From Bacteroidaceae bacterium (GTDB taxonomy: Bacteria; Bacteroidota; Bacteroidia; Bacteroidales; Bacteroidaceae): 64,000 nucleotides of DNA. Position 1 is the stretch's first letter. The number at the start of each line of letters is the position of its first letter. Positions 45,801-55,370 of this stretch are shown in pieces. The DNA lies in contig CABIXF010000001.1 in NCBI GenBank assembly GCA_902362595.1, positions 62,001-126,000 on the forward strand. Direction: 5' to 3'. The notes under the pieces are model-generated. The model was not told the origin of the DNA. It saw only the letters and a list, made by a program, of their open reading frames with translations, and did no database searches. The translations under genes were made by a program, and so were the position numbers.

Positions 45801-45813
45801 TTATATAAAGAGA

Positions 45814-47496
45814 TTAATAACCCGGGTTCTGTTTCCAGTTCGCATTTGCATTCAGCACGTCACGAGCCAGCGGTAACAAACGATATTGCGGGTTAGCTGC
45901 ATCGGGATTGTAGTCGTATTTGAAGCCCCAGTCTCGTTCGAAATCACCGAAACGAATCAGGTCGTTACGACGCCAGTGTTCATCCAGGAATTCACGTCCA
46001 CGCTCGTCTAAGATTTCCTGAAGATCTGGATCATGATCCAATAAAGGAGCGTGTACATATTCACGAATCTGATTGAATAGACTCATAGGAGTTTCATTTA
46101 ATGTAGCAGTACCTCCACGGACAATTGCCTCACATTTCATCAGGATTATGTCTGCATAGCGGAAGATAGGTACATCGTTGTCCTGGTTACGGCTATATAC
46201 GTTGTAGTCGTTGATGTCCGGGAAGAACTTGATGGAGCGGTAGCCCTGTGTCCACCCGGTCAAAGTTGCACCACAGTTGAGGTCTGCATCCGGTACACGC
46301 TGAACAATGACCCCATCTTTTTCGTAAGTACCGGTAGCTAAAGAGATGGATTTGCTAAAGGTGACCAAGTCTCCTTTATAGGTGTTACGTACACCGGTTG
46401 GCATACCTGTAGCATTATCATATTGATATACATCGAAAGATGTTTTATTAATATCTTCTCCCGTACTTCCAGCAATTACACTATTACGATCATCTCCTGG
46501 TAAGCAGAAAAGTTCTACAAATTCCGGGGTAAGGGTCATGTTTCCACCCACGGAGTTGGTCATTTCTATACTATAAAAACCATTGTCATTCTGTCCACGG
46601 CGCCAAGTGCGGAAACGGGCATAAGTCATACCTTGTGCGGTAACTGCATCATACGGCATGGCGTAGATAAAGTCTTTAATCTGTGGACCATTCGTATACA
46701 TGAACTTTGTCTTATAGTCATCGGTCAGGTCGAAAAGATGTGACTCGATGACACGGTCGCAGGCTGCGATACAGTCTTTCAGTTTGCCATTATTTGCATT
46801 GGGATCCCAGCTTGCACTAGTTACATCTTGAGTATATACATTCCAATTAATGTATAGCTTGGCAAGTAATGCGTCTACCATCCAGCAGGTCGGTGTTCCG
46901 TAGGTTGCTGCGGAAACTTCACTCGGACAATCGTCACGTACGGCCAGCAGTTCTGATTCAATCCACTTAGCTACTTCTGCACGTGGAGAGCGTTCAATGG
47001 CTGAATTGTTATCCAATACCTTGTAGTCAATGATAGGAGTATCTCCCCAGTTGTCCATCAGTAGGAAGGTATAGAACGCACGCACAGCTCGTAAAGGGGC
47101 AGTATAGCGAACCTGGTCTTCACCTTCTCCCAGATCCATCAGTAACTGGTTACAGTTTACGATACCTGCCTGAATGTCGTTGTAGACCGCCAGCTGGCTG
47201 TTGCTGGCATCCGCATTAACCATGTGGAGGGAGATGTTGGACATATCGCGTCCGTTCAGGTAGTCGGTATCGAAACTGACTGCTGTATATTCATCCGAGT
47301 TGCAGGATACGAGCTCATCGTAGCGACGTCCCAAGGCACCGCGAAAAGCGTAATAAACATTGTTCATACGTGCGCTTAATGCAATCTCTGATTCAGGATA
47401 TTCGGTGTACTGTGATTTGATGTCCACATCCAAGTCTGTACAGCCGACTGATGTAAGTGCCAATAAAGCGGCAGAAATAAAATCTCTTGTTTTCAT
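45814..47496 (-). CDS. SusD/RagB-family glycan-binding lipoprotein
   Basis: The 560-residue protein has a lipoprotein signal (SVGCTDLDV) and the SusD pattern: an N-terminal TPR-rich scaffold with RAVRAFYTFLLMDNWGDTPI, and the C-terminal region RYADIILMKCEAI, then RGREFLDEHWRRNDLIRFG. It sits at the cell surface as the lid on the SusC channel and binds the oligosaccharide before uptake. It follows susC by 25 bases. The ligand cannot be told from sequence, but the neighbouring enzymes point to an alpha-GlcNAc-bearing glycan. Confidence 0.95.
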   Translation of the reverse strand: MKTRDFISAALLALTSVGCTDLDVDIKSQYTEYPESEIALSARMNNVYYAFRGALGRRYDELVSCNSDEYTAVSFDTDYLNGRDMSNISLHMVNADASNSQLAVYNDIQAGIVNCNQLLMDLGEGEDQVRYTAPLRAVRAFYTFLLMDNWGDTPIIDYKVLDNNSAIERSPRAEVAKWIESELLAVRDDCPSEVSAATYGTPTCWMVDALLAKLYINWNVYTQDVTSASWDPNANNGKLKDCIAACDRVIESHLFDLTDDYKTKFMYTNGPQIKDFIYAMPYDAVTAQGMTYARFRTWRRGQNDNGFYSIEMTNSVGGNMTLTPEFVELFCLPGDDRNSVIAGSTGEDINKTSFDVYQYDNATGMPTGVRNTYKGDLVTFSKSISLATGTYEKDGVIVQRVPDADLNCGATLTGWTQGYRSIKFFPDINDYNVYSRNQDNDVPIFRYADIILMKCEAIVRGGTATLNETPMSLFNQIREYVHAPLLDHDPDLQEILDERGREFLDEHWRRNDLIRFGDFERDWGFKYDYNPDAANPQYRLLPLARDVLNANANWKQNPGY

Positions 47497-47521
47497 ATTT
47501 TTATATCTCCTGTTTTTAAGG

Positions 47522-50500
47522 TTAGAAGTTTACATTTACACCTACCATGAATGTACGTGTACGTGGATATTGAGTTTGACGCCAGTCTACGCCCGGAGTC
47601 AGGCCGCCCAGATAGACCTCCGGATCCAGACCTTTGTAACCGGTGATGGTAAATACGTTGTTGCAGGTAGCGTAAATGCGCAGGTTGTTCACCCAGTTGC
47701 CCAGCCTACCAAAGTTGTAACCCAGCGTCAGTGTAGCCAGACGGAAGTAGGAACCGTTTTCCAGATAGCGGTCGGAAGGACGATGTGCGTTGGAATCAGC
47801 GAATCGCTGTTCAGTGGCTACTTCGCTCAGCACATTTTTTCCAGCAGCAACCAGGCCTACGTTATTGTAATAGTTACGGGTAGCATTGTAAATCTTGTTT
47901 CCGACTACTCCTTGGAAGAAGGCGGTGAGAGTCCAGTTCTTCCATGTAAAGTCGTTGTTCCATCCGTAAGTTAGTTTCGGCTGTGCGCTGCCTGTCTTGC
48001 GGCGGTCTTCATCTGTCGGGGCATCGGTTGTCCCTATCAGGTTTCCGTCTGTATCATAGTTATTAAATACGGATACTCCGTTTTCATTGTATCCGGCCCA
48101 TTCGTAGGTGTAGAATTGTCCGATGGGTGAACCTTCCATGATACGTTGTACTTCTTCGCCTGGGAATCCACCTACGTCAGGGTCAGCCATGTTGAAGTAT
48201 GCAACTGAATAGGATGCGTTAGTCAGTTTGTCTACCATGTTTTTATTATGTGACAGATTCAATGTCGTGCTCCATGTAAAGTTATGAGTCTGTACTGGTA
48301 TTGCATTAATAGTCAATTCAATACCCTTGTTGCTGATACTACCTACATTGGCTGTCATGGTACCATAAGGATAACGGTTGGTAGAAACCTGATAATCATA
48401 AATCAAATCTTTAGTACGCTTGTCGTAATATTCGATGGTACCACTTAGACGGTTATGGAGGAAACCGAAGTCAATACCAATGTTAAACATGCTGGTACTT
48501 TCCCATTTCAGGTCCGGGTTGGCGTTACGGGTAGCTCCCAGTGTTCTGTAGTCGGATGTACTGCCGTCTGGATTTACATAGGTGAACCATCCGGTAGCAC
48601 CATACAACGGGTGTGCGATAAAGGCATCGAATCCCAGGGAGTTACCGCTGACACCGTAGCCAACTCTCAGTTTCAAGTCATCAAATACGTGCTGGTTCTT
48701 CATGAAATTCTCTTCCGTGATGCGCCATGCGGCTGATACAGACGGGAAGGTAGCCCAGCGGTTGTTTTCACCGAAAGCGGAAGAACCGTCCCGACGGACA
48801 GTAGCCTGCAACAGATATCTGCTCTTGTAGCTGTAGTTCACACGTCCGTAGAAGGAAATCATTCGCAAAGTAGAAAGGGGATTGCTGATGATATCGCTGA
48901 TATCCATGTTGTTGGCCATACCCATGTTGTGGTAGGTCAAGTCATCGTTGTAGAAATTGTAAGTCCTCAGTCCGAAACCGTCGTTGTTGTCAGCCTGTTC
49001 CCAAGAGTAACCCAGCATGATACCTACCTTATGAGCATCGGCAAAAGTATGGTTCCAGTTCAGATAGGTTTCCATTTGTTTGCGGATGTTTTCTGTGGTA
49101 CTGCGGTCTGCTTGACCGTGTTTGGAAACAACGGAGGGCAGCTGGGTCTGTGACGTATTGTAGATGTTATAAATGTACTGCTGGTTCTGATAAGAGAGAT
49201 TCAAGTTCCAATCCAGGCCATCAATAATGTGTAGGGTAGCCTGTGCTGTACCTTGCAGCAATTTTTCCTTCGTATCGTAACGGTCCTCATTAATCATGGA
49301 CAGCGGGTTGTAGTTTTGGGAAATATTTAAGTTACGATACCATGTGCCGTCTGCATTTTTCGTCGGAACCAATGGGTTGTAATAATACATAGCATCCAGT
49401 ACGCTACGTCCCTGTATGTCAGTCGGACCAGTAGAACTGTTGCGTATGCTAGCATTCAGGCTGAGGGCTAGTTCTAGACGGTTATTTAGGGCCTTTGTCT
49501 GCACGAAGGTACGTGCGTTCAGACGGTCCATACTGGTGCCTCTTACTACACCTTCACGATCTTGGAAGTTCAATGAGGCACTGTAATTAGTCTTTTCATT
49601 ACCACCATTGATAGATACATTATGATTGTGGCTGAAACCAGTACGCAATACTTCGTCCTGCCAGTTGGTGTGAGCTGGATTGTTTACGTCATAGTAGTCT
49701 TTTAGCTGGACAATGTTATTTGCTTCGGCATAGTCTAAAAGTTCGTCTGCTGTCATCATGTCCAGGGTTTTCAGGGTGCGGTCCCAAGCCACATAGCCGC
49801 TGTAGCTTACACTAGTACGTCCGTCCTTCTTACCTTTTTTAGTAGTAATGATAATTACACCGTTGGCGGCTTTAGAACCGTAGATGGCAGTGGCAGAAGC
49901 ATCACGCAGCACGTCGATGCTTTCGATGTCTTCCGGGGCTACTAGAGAAATGCTGACACCCGGCACACCGTCCACTACATAATAGGGTTCCATAGCTTCG
50001 CCGGTACGCAAGGAAGACGCACCACGCAAAGAAATAGAAGCTGAACCGTTCGGGTCACTGGTATTGGCGATTGTCAACCCCGGAACTTTACCTTGCAGCA
50101 TTTGGGCTGGAGTTGTAACGACACCCACATTCAAGTCTTCAGCTTTTACCGTAGTGATGGAGCTGGTCACATCTTTGCGCTGCATGCTACCGTAGCCGAT
50201 AACTACCACTTCATCCAAAGTTTCCGTATCTTCCAAAAGTGTTACGTTTATTTTGGCACCTTTTACTACATTTTCTTGTGTCAGGAAACCAATATAAGAG
50301 AATACAAGTGTTTTACCTTTCTCTGTCCGAAGAGAGTAATTACCATCCAGGTCGGTAACCGTGCCGTTGGTGGTACCTTTTTCCACAACGTTTACACCAA
50401 TCAGGGGTTCGCCTGATTTACTCTGTACACGTCCTGTAACTGTGAGTTGCGCGAATGCCCATGAGACATTCATCAGAAAAAGAGCCATAAATAAAACGAA

Positions 50501-50524
50501 TGGCCTTAGTCTTGCATTTTTCAT
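47522..50524 (-). CDS. SusC/RagA-family TonB-dependent receptor
   Basis: From the ATG at 50524 the product has 1000 residues; an ATG at 50539 adds five more. After a signal peptide comes the carboxypeptidase-regulatory-like domain (VTGRVQSKSGEPLIGVNVVEKGT), then the signature EVVVIGYGSMQRKDVTSSI, the plug domain (RDASATAIYGSKAANGVIII) and the 22-stranded barrel ending in FMVGVNVNF. It imports oligosaccharides across the outer membrane with TonB energy, together with SusD. In this locus the enzymes GH89 and the acetyltransferase are encoded ahead of it in the operon. Confidence 0.96.
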   Translation of the reverse strand: MKNARLRPFVLFMALFLMNVSWAFAQLTVTGRVQSKSGEPLIGVNVVEKGTTNGTVTDLDGNYSLRTEKGKTLVFSYIGFLTQENVVKGAKINVTLLEDTETLDEVVVIGYGSMQRKDVTSSITTVKAEDLNVGVVTTPAQMLQGKVPGLTIANTSDPNGSASISLRGASSLRTGEAMEPYYVVDGVPGVSISLVAPEDIESIDVLRDASATAIYGSKAANGVIIITTKKGKKDGRTSVSYSGYVAWDRTLKTLDMMTADELLDYAEANNIVQLKDYYDVNNPAHTNWQDEVLRTGFSHNHNVSINGGNEKTNYSASLNFQDREGVVRGTSMDRLNARTFVQTKALNNRLELALSLNASIRNSSTGPTDIQGRSVLDAMYYYNPLVPTKNADGTWYRNLNISQNYNPLSMINEDRYDTKEKLLQGTAQATLHIIDGLDWNLNLSYQNQQYIYNIYNTSQTQLPSVVSKHGQADRSTTENIRKQMETYLNWNHTFADAHKVGIMLGYSWEQADNNDGFGLRTYNFYNDDLTYHNMGMANNMDISDIISNPLSTLRMISFYGRVNYSYKSRYLLQATVRRDGSSAFGENNRWATFPSVSAAWRITEENFMKNQHVFDDLKLRVGYGVSGNSLGFDAFIAHPLYGATGWFTYVNPDGSTSDYRTLGATRNANPDLKWESTSMFNIGIDFGFLHNRLSGTIEYYDKRTKDLIYDYQVSTNRYPYGTMTANVGSISNKGIELTINAIPVQTHNFTWSTTLNLSHNKNMVDKLTNASYSVAYFNMADPDVGGFPGEEVQRIMEGSPIGQFYTYEWAGYNENGVSVFNNYDTDGNLIGTTDAPTDEDRRKTGSAQPKLTYGWNNDFTWKNWTLTAFFQGVVGNKIYNATRNYYNNVGLVAAGKNVLSEVATEQRFADSNAHRPSDRYLENGSYFRLATLTLGYNFGRLGNWVNNLRIYATCNNVFTITGYKGLDPEVYLGGLTPGVDWRQTQYPRTRTFMVGVNVNF

Positions 50525-50572
50525 TTGTACTTTACACATAAACTTAGATTTTTAAAAGGTTAGTTTTCAAAA

Positions 50573-51640
50573 TCATATCTTGATATAGATTTTTTTTCGA
50601 TGTAGGATATAGCCTGTGATGCACATGAGGGAACAGAAAAGCAACGCATAGATGAGGGAAGCGAAATATGGGTCCGTGAATACGACCAGAATGCCTTCGT
50701 AAATTGCTTTTCGAATGCCCCATTGAGAAAAGGCAATGGCTACCACTTCACTGAGTACGTAAAGGAAGAGCGGATTCATGCCGAAAACCAGGAAGAAAGT
50801 CCAGCCTTTGTTCACTTCCTTTACGTCGATTACATACATGAGCAAGGCAAGCAGCAAGGAGCCCCATCCACAGGTTACGAAAACAAAGCTTGTAGACCAG
50901 ATTCGTTTGTTGAGAGGCATCCAGATGGAAAGGATATAACCGACTGCCAGCATCATCGCTGCCACTGTGATGAGTTTGACAACCCGTTGGCTTACGGGAA
51001 TCTTTTCCAATAACAGCTTGCCGCACAAAAAGCCGATGAGGGTGTGGGCTACTGCGGATAAGGTGGCCATCAGTCCTTCCGGATCGATCGGACTCTTTTT
51101 ATAAAGATGGGCTTCCCCGAAAATGCTTCTGTCGACAACGGCCAAGATGTTGGTGTCGTCGCAGGCATAGCCGTTCCCCACCAGCAGGAGAATGGAATAG
51201 ACTACCAGCAAACCACCCGCAATCCAAGGAAGGTATTTGTGGCGGATGTAGATGACCATCAGCGACACAATGCCGTAGCACAAACCGATGCGTTGCAGTA
51301 CACCGGGGATGCGAAGCGTGTCTATCGGGAAAAATTCTCCTTTGCAGGCATAGCCGAACCATTCGATGCCGAGTCCGATGAGAATGATAAGGAAAGTCCG
51401 CCGGAAAATCTTTTTGACGACCTCGTGCGAGGACCTGAAGTCGAATTTCCGAAGAGAAATGTAAGTGGAAATACCTACCATGAACAGGAAGAACGGGAAG
51501 ACCAGGTCACACGGAGTCAGGCCATTCCATACGGAGTGGCGCAACGGGGCATACGAAATGGAGCCTCCGGCATTGTTTACCAGAATCATGCCGCATACCG
51601 TAATGCCGCGTAATACATCGAGTGACAAGAGTCGTTTCAT
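50573..51640 (-). CDS. HGSNAT/NagX-like (DUF5009) transmembrane acetyltransferase
   Basis: The 355-residue protein has about ten membrane helices. The N-terminal block RLLSLDVLRGITVCGMILVN, then RHSVWNGLTPCDLVFPFFLF, is the signature shared with human HGSNAT and bacterial NagX. His35, just before WNGLT, lies where HGSNAT has a conserved active-site His (recalled from that family). HGSNAT carries acetyl groups from cytosolic acetyl-CoA across the membrane to terminal glucosamine. The gene lies 35 bases after GH89 and 34-50 bases before susC, so it is part of the PUL operon. A role in N-acetylating glucosamine at chain ends is inferred. Confidence 0.88.
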   Translation of the reverse strand: MKRLLSLDVLRGITVCGMILVNNAGGSISYAPLRHSVWNGLTPCDLVFPFFLFMVGISTYISLRKFDFRSSHEVVKKIFRRTFLIILIGLGIEWFGYACKGEFFPIDTLRIPGVLQRIGLCYGIVSLMVIYIRHKYLPWIAGGLLVVYSILLLVGNGYACDDTNILAVVDRSIFGEAHLYKKSPIDPEGLMATLSAVAHTLIGFLCGKLLLEKIPVSQRVVKLITVAAMMLAVGYILSIWMPLNKRIWSTSFVFVTCGWGSLLLALLMYVIDVKEVNKGWTFFLVFGMNPLFLYVLSEVVAIAFSQWGIRKAIYEGILVVFTDPYFASLIYALLFCSLMCITGYILHRKKIYIKI

Positions 51641-51675
51641 GGTGTTTTTCTGTTTTAAGGTTACTTCCCGATTCT

Positions 51676-53841
51676 TTATTTATCTTTAAATACCTCGTTG
51701 AAAACTTCTTTCGCTACACTGATGCAATCACCTTCTCCTTTTGCCGGATACGGGTTGTGAGCCACTGTCCACGGTTCCTCCATGGCATAATAATCCAGCT
51801 CTACCATCGGTTTTCCGTCCAATACATCCTGAAGTGTCTGCCAGTAGGCTGCCCAGCGTTTGTAGTAGAAATCCTTCAGTATCCCGTTCCATTCTTTGTG
51901 GGCATAGTCGCGGAGACCTCCGTCGTTGGCACATACACGGTCGCCCCAGGTGGTGATTTGTACGCGGGCGTTCCATTCGTACAGGTCTTTTTCTTCCGGT
52001 GTGGTTCCGAGGTTACGGGCCTGCTCAATCCAGCGTCCTACGCGGAATTCGCTTCTTGTAGCCAGCAGACGGTCCTGCGCCAGCAGGATATTCAGGAATT
52101 CCTGAGAGTGAGCCGCGAAACTTTTCTTGTCGAAGCTCTTGAAGTCGGCTACCGTCTGGTTGTAGACGATGCGTCCTCTGTCGGACAAGGACTGGCGGAC
52201 GATGTCTACCAGGTCATATTCGAAGTTGTTGTTGCCTTTGTATTTGTCGGCCACTTCCAGCATCAGGCGGGCAGCGTCTTCCGTGGTAGTCGGGTCATAA
52301 TAGTTTTCCATTTTTGACCAGCTGGAAGCTTGGAAGTTGTTCAGGCTCGGACGGCCGCAGAAGATGGATTCGTGAGTACCCTGCTGGTTGTTGCCGAACG
52401 GGCAGTTATAGATGCCGTTTGCCAGGATGTCCCATGCTTTGGCCACCGTTTCATCGTACGTGCCGTAGCGGGCCTTGATGTAGCCTTTCAGCCATTCTTC
52501 CTTGGTGAATTTCTCCGGGCGCCAGGGAAGTTCGCACATCAGTTCGAACATCACCGGATTGTTTTCACTGCCTTCCATGGTCAGGCCGATACCTTTGAGG
52601 TGGGCCGCCAGCGGATTGTTTTTGGTAAGATAGAAATTGTTCAGCAGCTGGTCCATACGTCCGTGCAAGCCTATGTTGCCTCCGAAGTTTTCTAGCATAC
52701 AGAACAGCCAGTCGTGCTGTTCATAACCTTTTTCACGTTTCCAGATGGAAGGGATACCCCACATCGGGCGGCATTCGCTGAACAAATCCAGAATCAGGAT
52801 GTCGCCGTTGTTCAGGTTCTTGATCATTTCCGGACGCGGATTTTCTGTCCATCCCTGAATGACCCATGTGGCCTTCGGATTGACTGCCTTCATGGCGTGA
52901 AGCACGGCTTTTCCGGCAGCATCGAAATCTACGCTTCCTGCATCTTCAAGTTCATGGAACGGGTCCATGGAGTAGTAGTTGGCTTTGCCGAACAGTTTTT
53001 CCTGTTCCTTATAGTATAATGCGGCAATTTCCTTGAAGCGGGAGTCGGTGGGCAGCAAGAACGCCGGGCGGGTAAATCCGTTCCATAACTTCGGTTCTGT
53101 CACGTTCAGTCCCAGTTTTTGGTTGGCATCGTGGGGAACCATTCCGGAATAACCGGGGAATACCGGTTCGATGCCGTACTCACGCATGCGTTTCAGAATT
53201 TTTTTCTGCAAGGCTTCCTGCTGTGTATACCAGCTGTCCGGATTGGGACCGCCCCATCCTTCCAGGTTGTTCATGGCCCACCAGGCGAGGAAGGCCGGCC
53301 CTGCGATGAACTTGTTGATTTCTTCTTTCGTATAACCTAATTTGGCCAGCATGTTCTTCCACACACATTCCTGACCTACGGCTGCCAGCGGAAGGTTGAT
53401 GCCGTGCAAAGCCATCCAGTCGATTTCCTTTTCCCAACGGTTCCAGTCCCAGAATGCCATGGTATAAGAGTAGGTGCAGTAGTTGAAATCGTATCTCAGT
53501 GAGAGGTTGGTTTCCTTACGGAGCGGTGTGTCTACTTTCGGCAGACTTTCCGGCAGCTGGGCAGTCATCCCGTTCCACGACAGATGGATACCTGCGTAAT
53601 ATTTCAGGTACCAGTTGAGTCCGGTGGCAATGTTCACGTAATTGTTTCCCCGGATGACGACCTTGTTGCCTTTCTGGTCAAGCTCGAAAAAGTCGTTTCC
53701 ACCTTTTTGCAATTGTATGATAAACTTGTGGGATGCTCCCGGACAGATTCTTTCCAAAAGTCCGTCAACAGGATTACTCCATAGACTGAATGGTATGCAA
53801 AGACATGCTAAAAGGAAAAGTAGAAGTCGTTTGATTTTCAT
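51676..53841 (-). CDS. GH89 alpha-N-acetylglucosaminidase (NAGLU family)
   Basis: The ATG at 53841 gives 721 residues; one at 53850 adds three. After a signal peptide come the NAGLU N-terminal domain, the TIM barrel (FNYCTYSYTMAFWDWNRWE, MALHGINLPLA, GPAFLAWWAMNNLEGWGGP, MDPFHELEDAG) and the all-helical C-terminal domain. The enzyme removes terminal alpha-linked N-acetylglucosamine. Known substrates of the family are heparan sulfate ends and alpha-1,4-GlcNAc-capped mucin. It is the first gene of the operon with the HGSNAT-like gene, susC and susD, next to the direct-repeat operator. Confidence 0.95.
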   Translation of the reverse strand: MKIKRLLLFLLACLCIPFSLWSNPVDGLLERICPGASHKFIIQLQKGGNDFFELDQKGNKVVIRGNNYVNIATGLNWYLKYYAGIHLSWNGMTAQLPESLPKVDTPLRKETNLSLRYDFNYCTYSYTMAFWDWNRWEKEIDWMALHGINLPLAAVGQECVWKNMLAKLGYTKEEINKFIAGPAFLAWWAMNNLEGWGGPNPDSWYTQQEALQKKILKRMREYGIEPVFPGYSGMVPHDANQKLGLNVTEPKLWNGFTRPAFLLPTDSRFKEIAALYYKEQEKLFGKANYYSMDPFHELEDAGSVDFDAAGKAVLHAMKAVNPKATWVIQGWTENPRPEMIKNLNNGDILILDLFSECRPMWGIPSIWKREKGYEQHDWLFCMLENFGGNIGLHGRMDQLLNNFYLTKNNPLAAHLKGIGLTMEGSENNPVMFELMCELPWRPEKFTKEEWLKGYIKARYGTYDETVAKAWDILANGIYNCPFGNNQQGTHESIFCGRPSLNNFQASSWSKMENYYDPTTTEDAARLMLEVADKYKGNNNFEYDLVDIVRQSLSDRGRIVYNQTVADFKSFDKKSFAAHSQEFLNILLAQDRLLATRSEFRVGRWIEQARNLGTTPEEKDLYEWNARVQITTWGDRVCANDGGLRDYAHKEWNGILKDFYYKRWAAYWQTLQDVLDGKPMVELDYYAMEEPWTVAHNPYPAKGEGDCISVAKEVFNEVFKDK

Positions 53842-53862
53842 AATATTCATTTTTAAGTGTTA

Positions 53863-53938
53863 CAAAATTCATATTTTATACGTAATATAAGGGGGAAAAT
53901 AGTCAAGAAAAGGGGGAAAATAGTACAATGTGAGGGGG
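53863..53938 (-). promoter_or_regulatory. GH89 promoter with direct-repeat operator, candidate HTCS site
   Basis: On the minus strand the -7-like box GAATTTTG lies at 53863-53870. Upstream of it AGGGGGAAAATAGTCAA (53890) and AGGGGGAAAATAGTACAA (53911) are direct repeats exactly 21 bases apart. A third AGGGGG at 53933 continues the spacing. Repeats two helical turns apart at about -35 to -75 are what an AraC-type activator would bind, and the HTCS at 37601-41746 is the natural partner. The assignment is inferred. Confidence 0.65.
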
Positions 53939-53986
53939 AGGGCCTGAAATTGACCTATGTCAAGACACTCTCTGAGGCAAATATCG

Positions 53987-53994
53987 TATTTTTG
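53987..53994 (+). promoter_or_regulatory. -7 box of the MATE gene
   Basis: TATTTTTG fits TAnnTTTG, 23 bases before the GTG start at 54018. Confidence 0.6.
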
Positions 53995-54017
53995 CAATGT
54001 TTTTAGAGAGTTAACAC

Positions 54018-55367
54018 GTGGAACAGACAATTCAACAGACGAACATCCGGAAGGGCTTGACGAAGCTTGTGATTCCTATCTTCATTGAGACTTTATTGAT
54101 TATGATGCTGGGGGCAGTAGACACCATCATGCTGAGCCAGTACTCCGACGAGAGTGTGGCAGCGGTAGGTGTGGTGAACCAGATTGTGATGTTTGCTTTC
54201 CTCATTTTCGAGGTCATCAATATCGGTACGTCGGTGCTATGTTCACAGTATCTGGGTGCCGGATTGAAGAACAAGATGGTGCAGGTGGTAGGGGTGTCTC
54301 TGTTGCTGAATCTGGTGGTGGGTATTCTGGTCAGTGCCATTCTGCATTATGGGGCTACTACCTTGCTGGGCTGGATGGGACTGCGTCCGGAACTGTTGAA
54401 GTACGGTATTGGTTACATGGAGATTGTGGGAGCCTTTGCCTTCTTTCAGGCTATTTCGCTGACCATCTCCGCTTCGCTCCGTAGTGCGAACAAGGCCATC
54501 TATCCCATGCTGGTCACCGTGCTGGTCAATGTGATGAACATCATCGGAAACTATTCCCTGATTTTCGGTAAGTTCGGTCTTCCTGCCATGGGAGCGGAAG
54601 GAGCGGCTATTTCTACCTCCATTGCCCGAGGCGTCAGCATGATTGTGTTGTTTGTCATCCTGTTCAAGAAACATATTCCTTCTTTCCCGCTGGCCCTGTT
54701 CCGTCCTTTCCCGTGGAAAGAGTTGAAAAATCTGTTGAAGGTGGGATTACCTTCGGCGGGCGAGAACATGTCGTACAGCTTCTCGCAGGTGGTGATTACT
54801 TATCTGATTAATATTCTGGGAAACGATTCGCTGGCCACCCGTACCTATACGGTGAATACCACCATGTTTGTCTACCTGTTTGCCATCGCTATGGCACAGG
54901 GTGGGGCCATCAGTATCGGACATCTGGTGGGACAGAAGAAAATTCGCGCGGCCTATCTGTTAGGAAAATACGTGATGCGCCTGTCCATTCTGGTGTCCTT
55001 GGGGCTTTCGTGCATCTGGGCCATCTTCGGCCATACCATTTTCAGCCTGCTTACCGATAACGAGCACATCATCCGCTTGGGTGTGACCATTCTGATTGTC
55101 GATGTCATTGTGGAGATTGGACGTGCCGTAAATATCTATGCCACGAATGCCCTCCGTTCGGCTGGTGATGTGAATTTCCCGTTCTATGTCGGCCTGATTG
55201 TGCAGTGGACGGTCTCTGTTGGACTCAGCTATCTGTTCGGTATTCATTTGGGCTGGGGACTGGTCGGTATGTGGTGTGCTTTCCTGCTCGACGAGAATAT
55301 CCGTGCCTTTATCTTTGTGAAACGATGGAACAGCCTGAAATGGGCGAAAAAAGGTTTTGTGAAGTAA
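54018..55367 (+). CDS. MATE-family efflux transporter
   Basis: The product has 449 residues, starts with GTG at 54018 and has twelve predicted membrane helices in two homologous halves. The first half opens with LVIPIFIETLLIMMLGAVDTIMLSQYSDESVAAVGVV, the typical MATE start. A second such region (VGLPSAGENMSYSFSQVVITYL) begins near residue 240. MATE proteins export drugs or metabolites using sodium or proton gradients. It is divergent from the GH89 operon and shares its intergenic region, but no functional link is evident. Confidence 0.93.
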   Translation: MEQTIQQTNIRKGLTKLVIPIFIETLLIMMLGAVDTIMLSQYSDESVAAVGVVNQIVMFAFLIFEVINIGTSVLCSQYLGAGLKNKMVQVVGVSLLLNLVVGILVSAILHYGATTLLGWMGLRPELLKYGIGYMEIVGAFAFFQAISLTISASLRSANKAIYPMLVTVLVNVMNIIGNYSLIFGKFGLPAMGAEGAAISTSIARGVSMIVLFVILFKKHIPSFPLALFRPFPWKELKNLLKVGLPSAGENMSYSFSQVVITYLINILGNDSLATRTYTVNTTMFVYLFAIAMAQGGAISIGHLVGQKKIRAAYLLGKYVMRLSILVSLGLSCIWAIFGHTIFSLLTDNEHIIRLGVTILIVDVIVEIGRAVNIYATNALRSAGDVNFPFYVGLIVQWTVSVGLSYLFGIHLGWGLVGMWCAFLLDENIRAFIFVKRWNSLKWAKKGFVK

Positions 55368-55370
55368 AAG

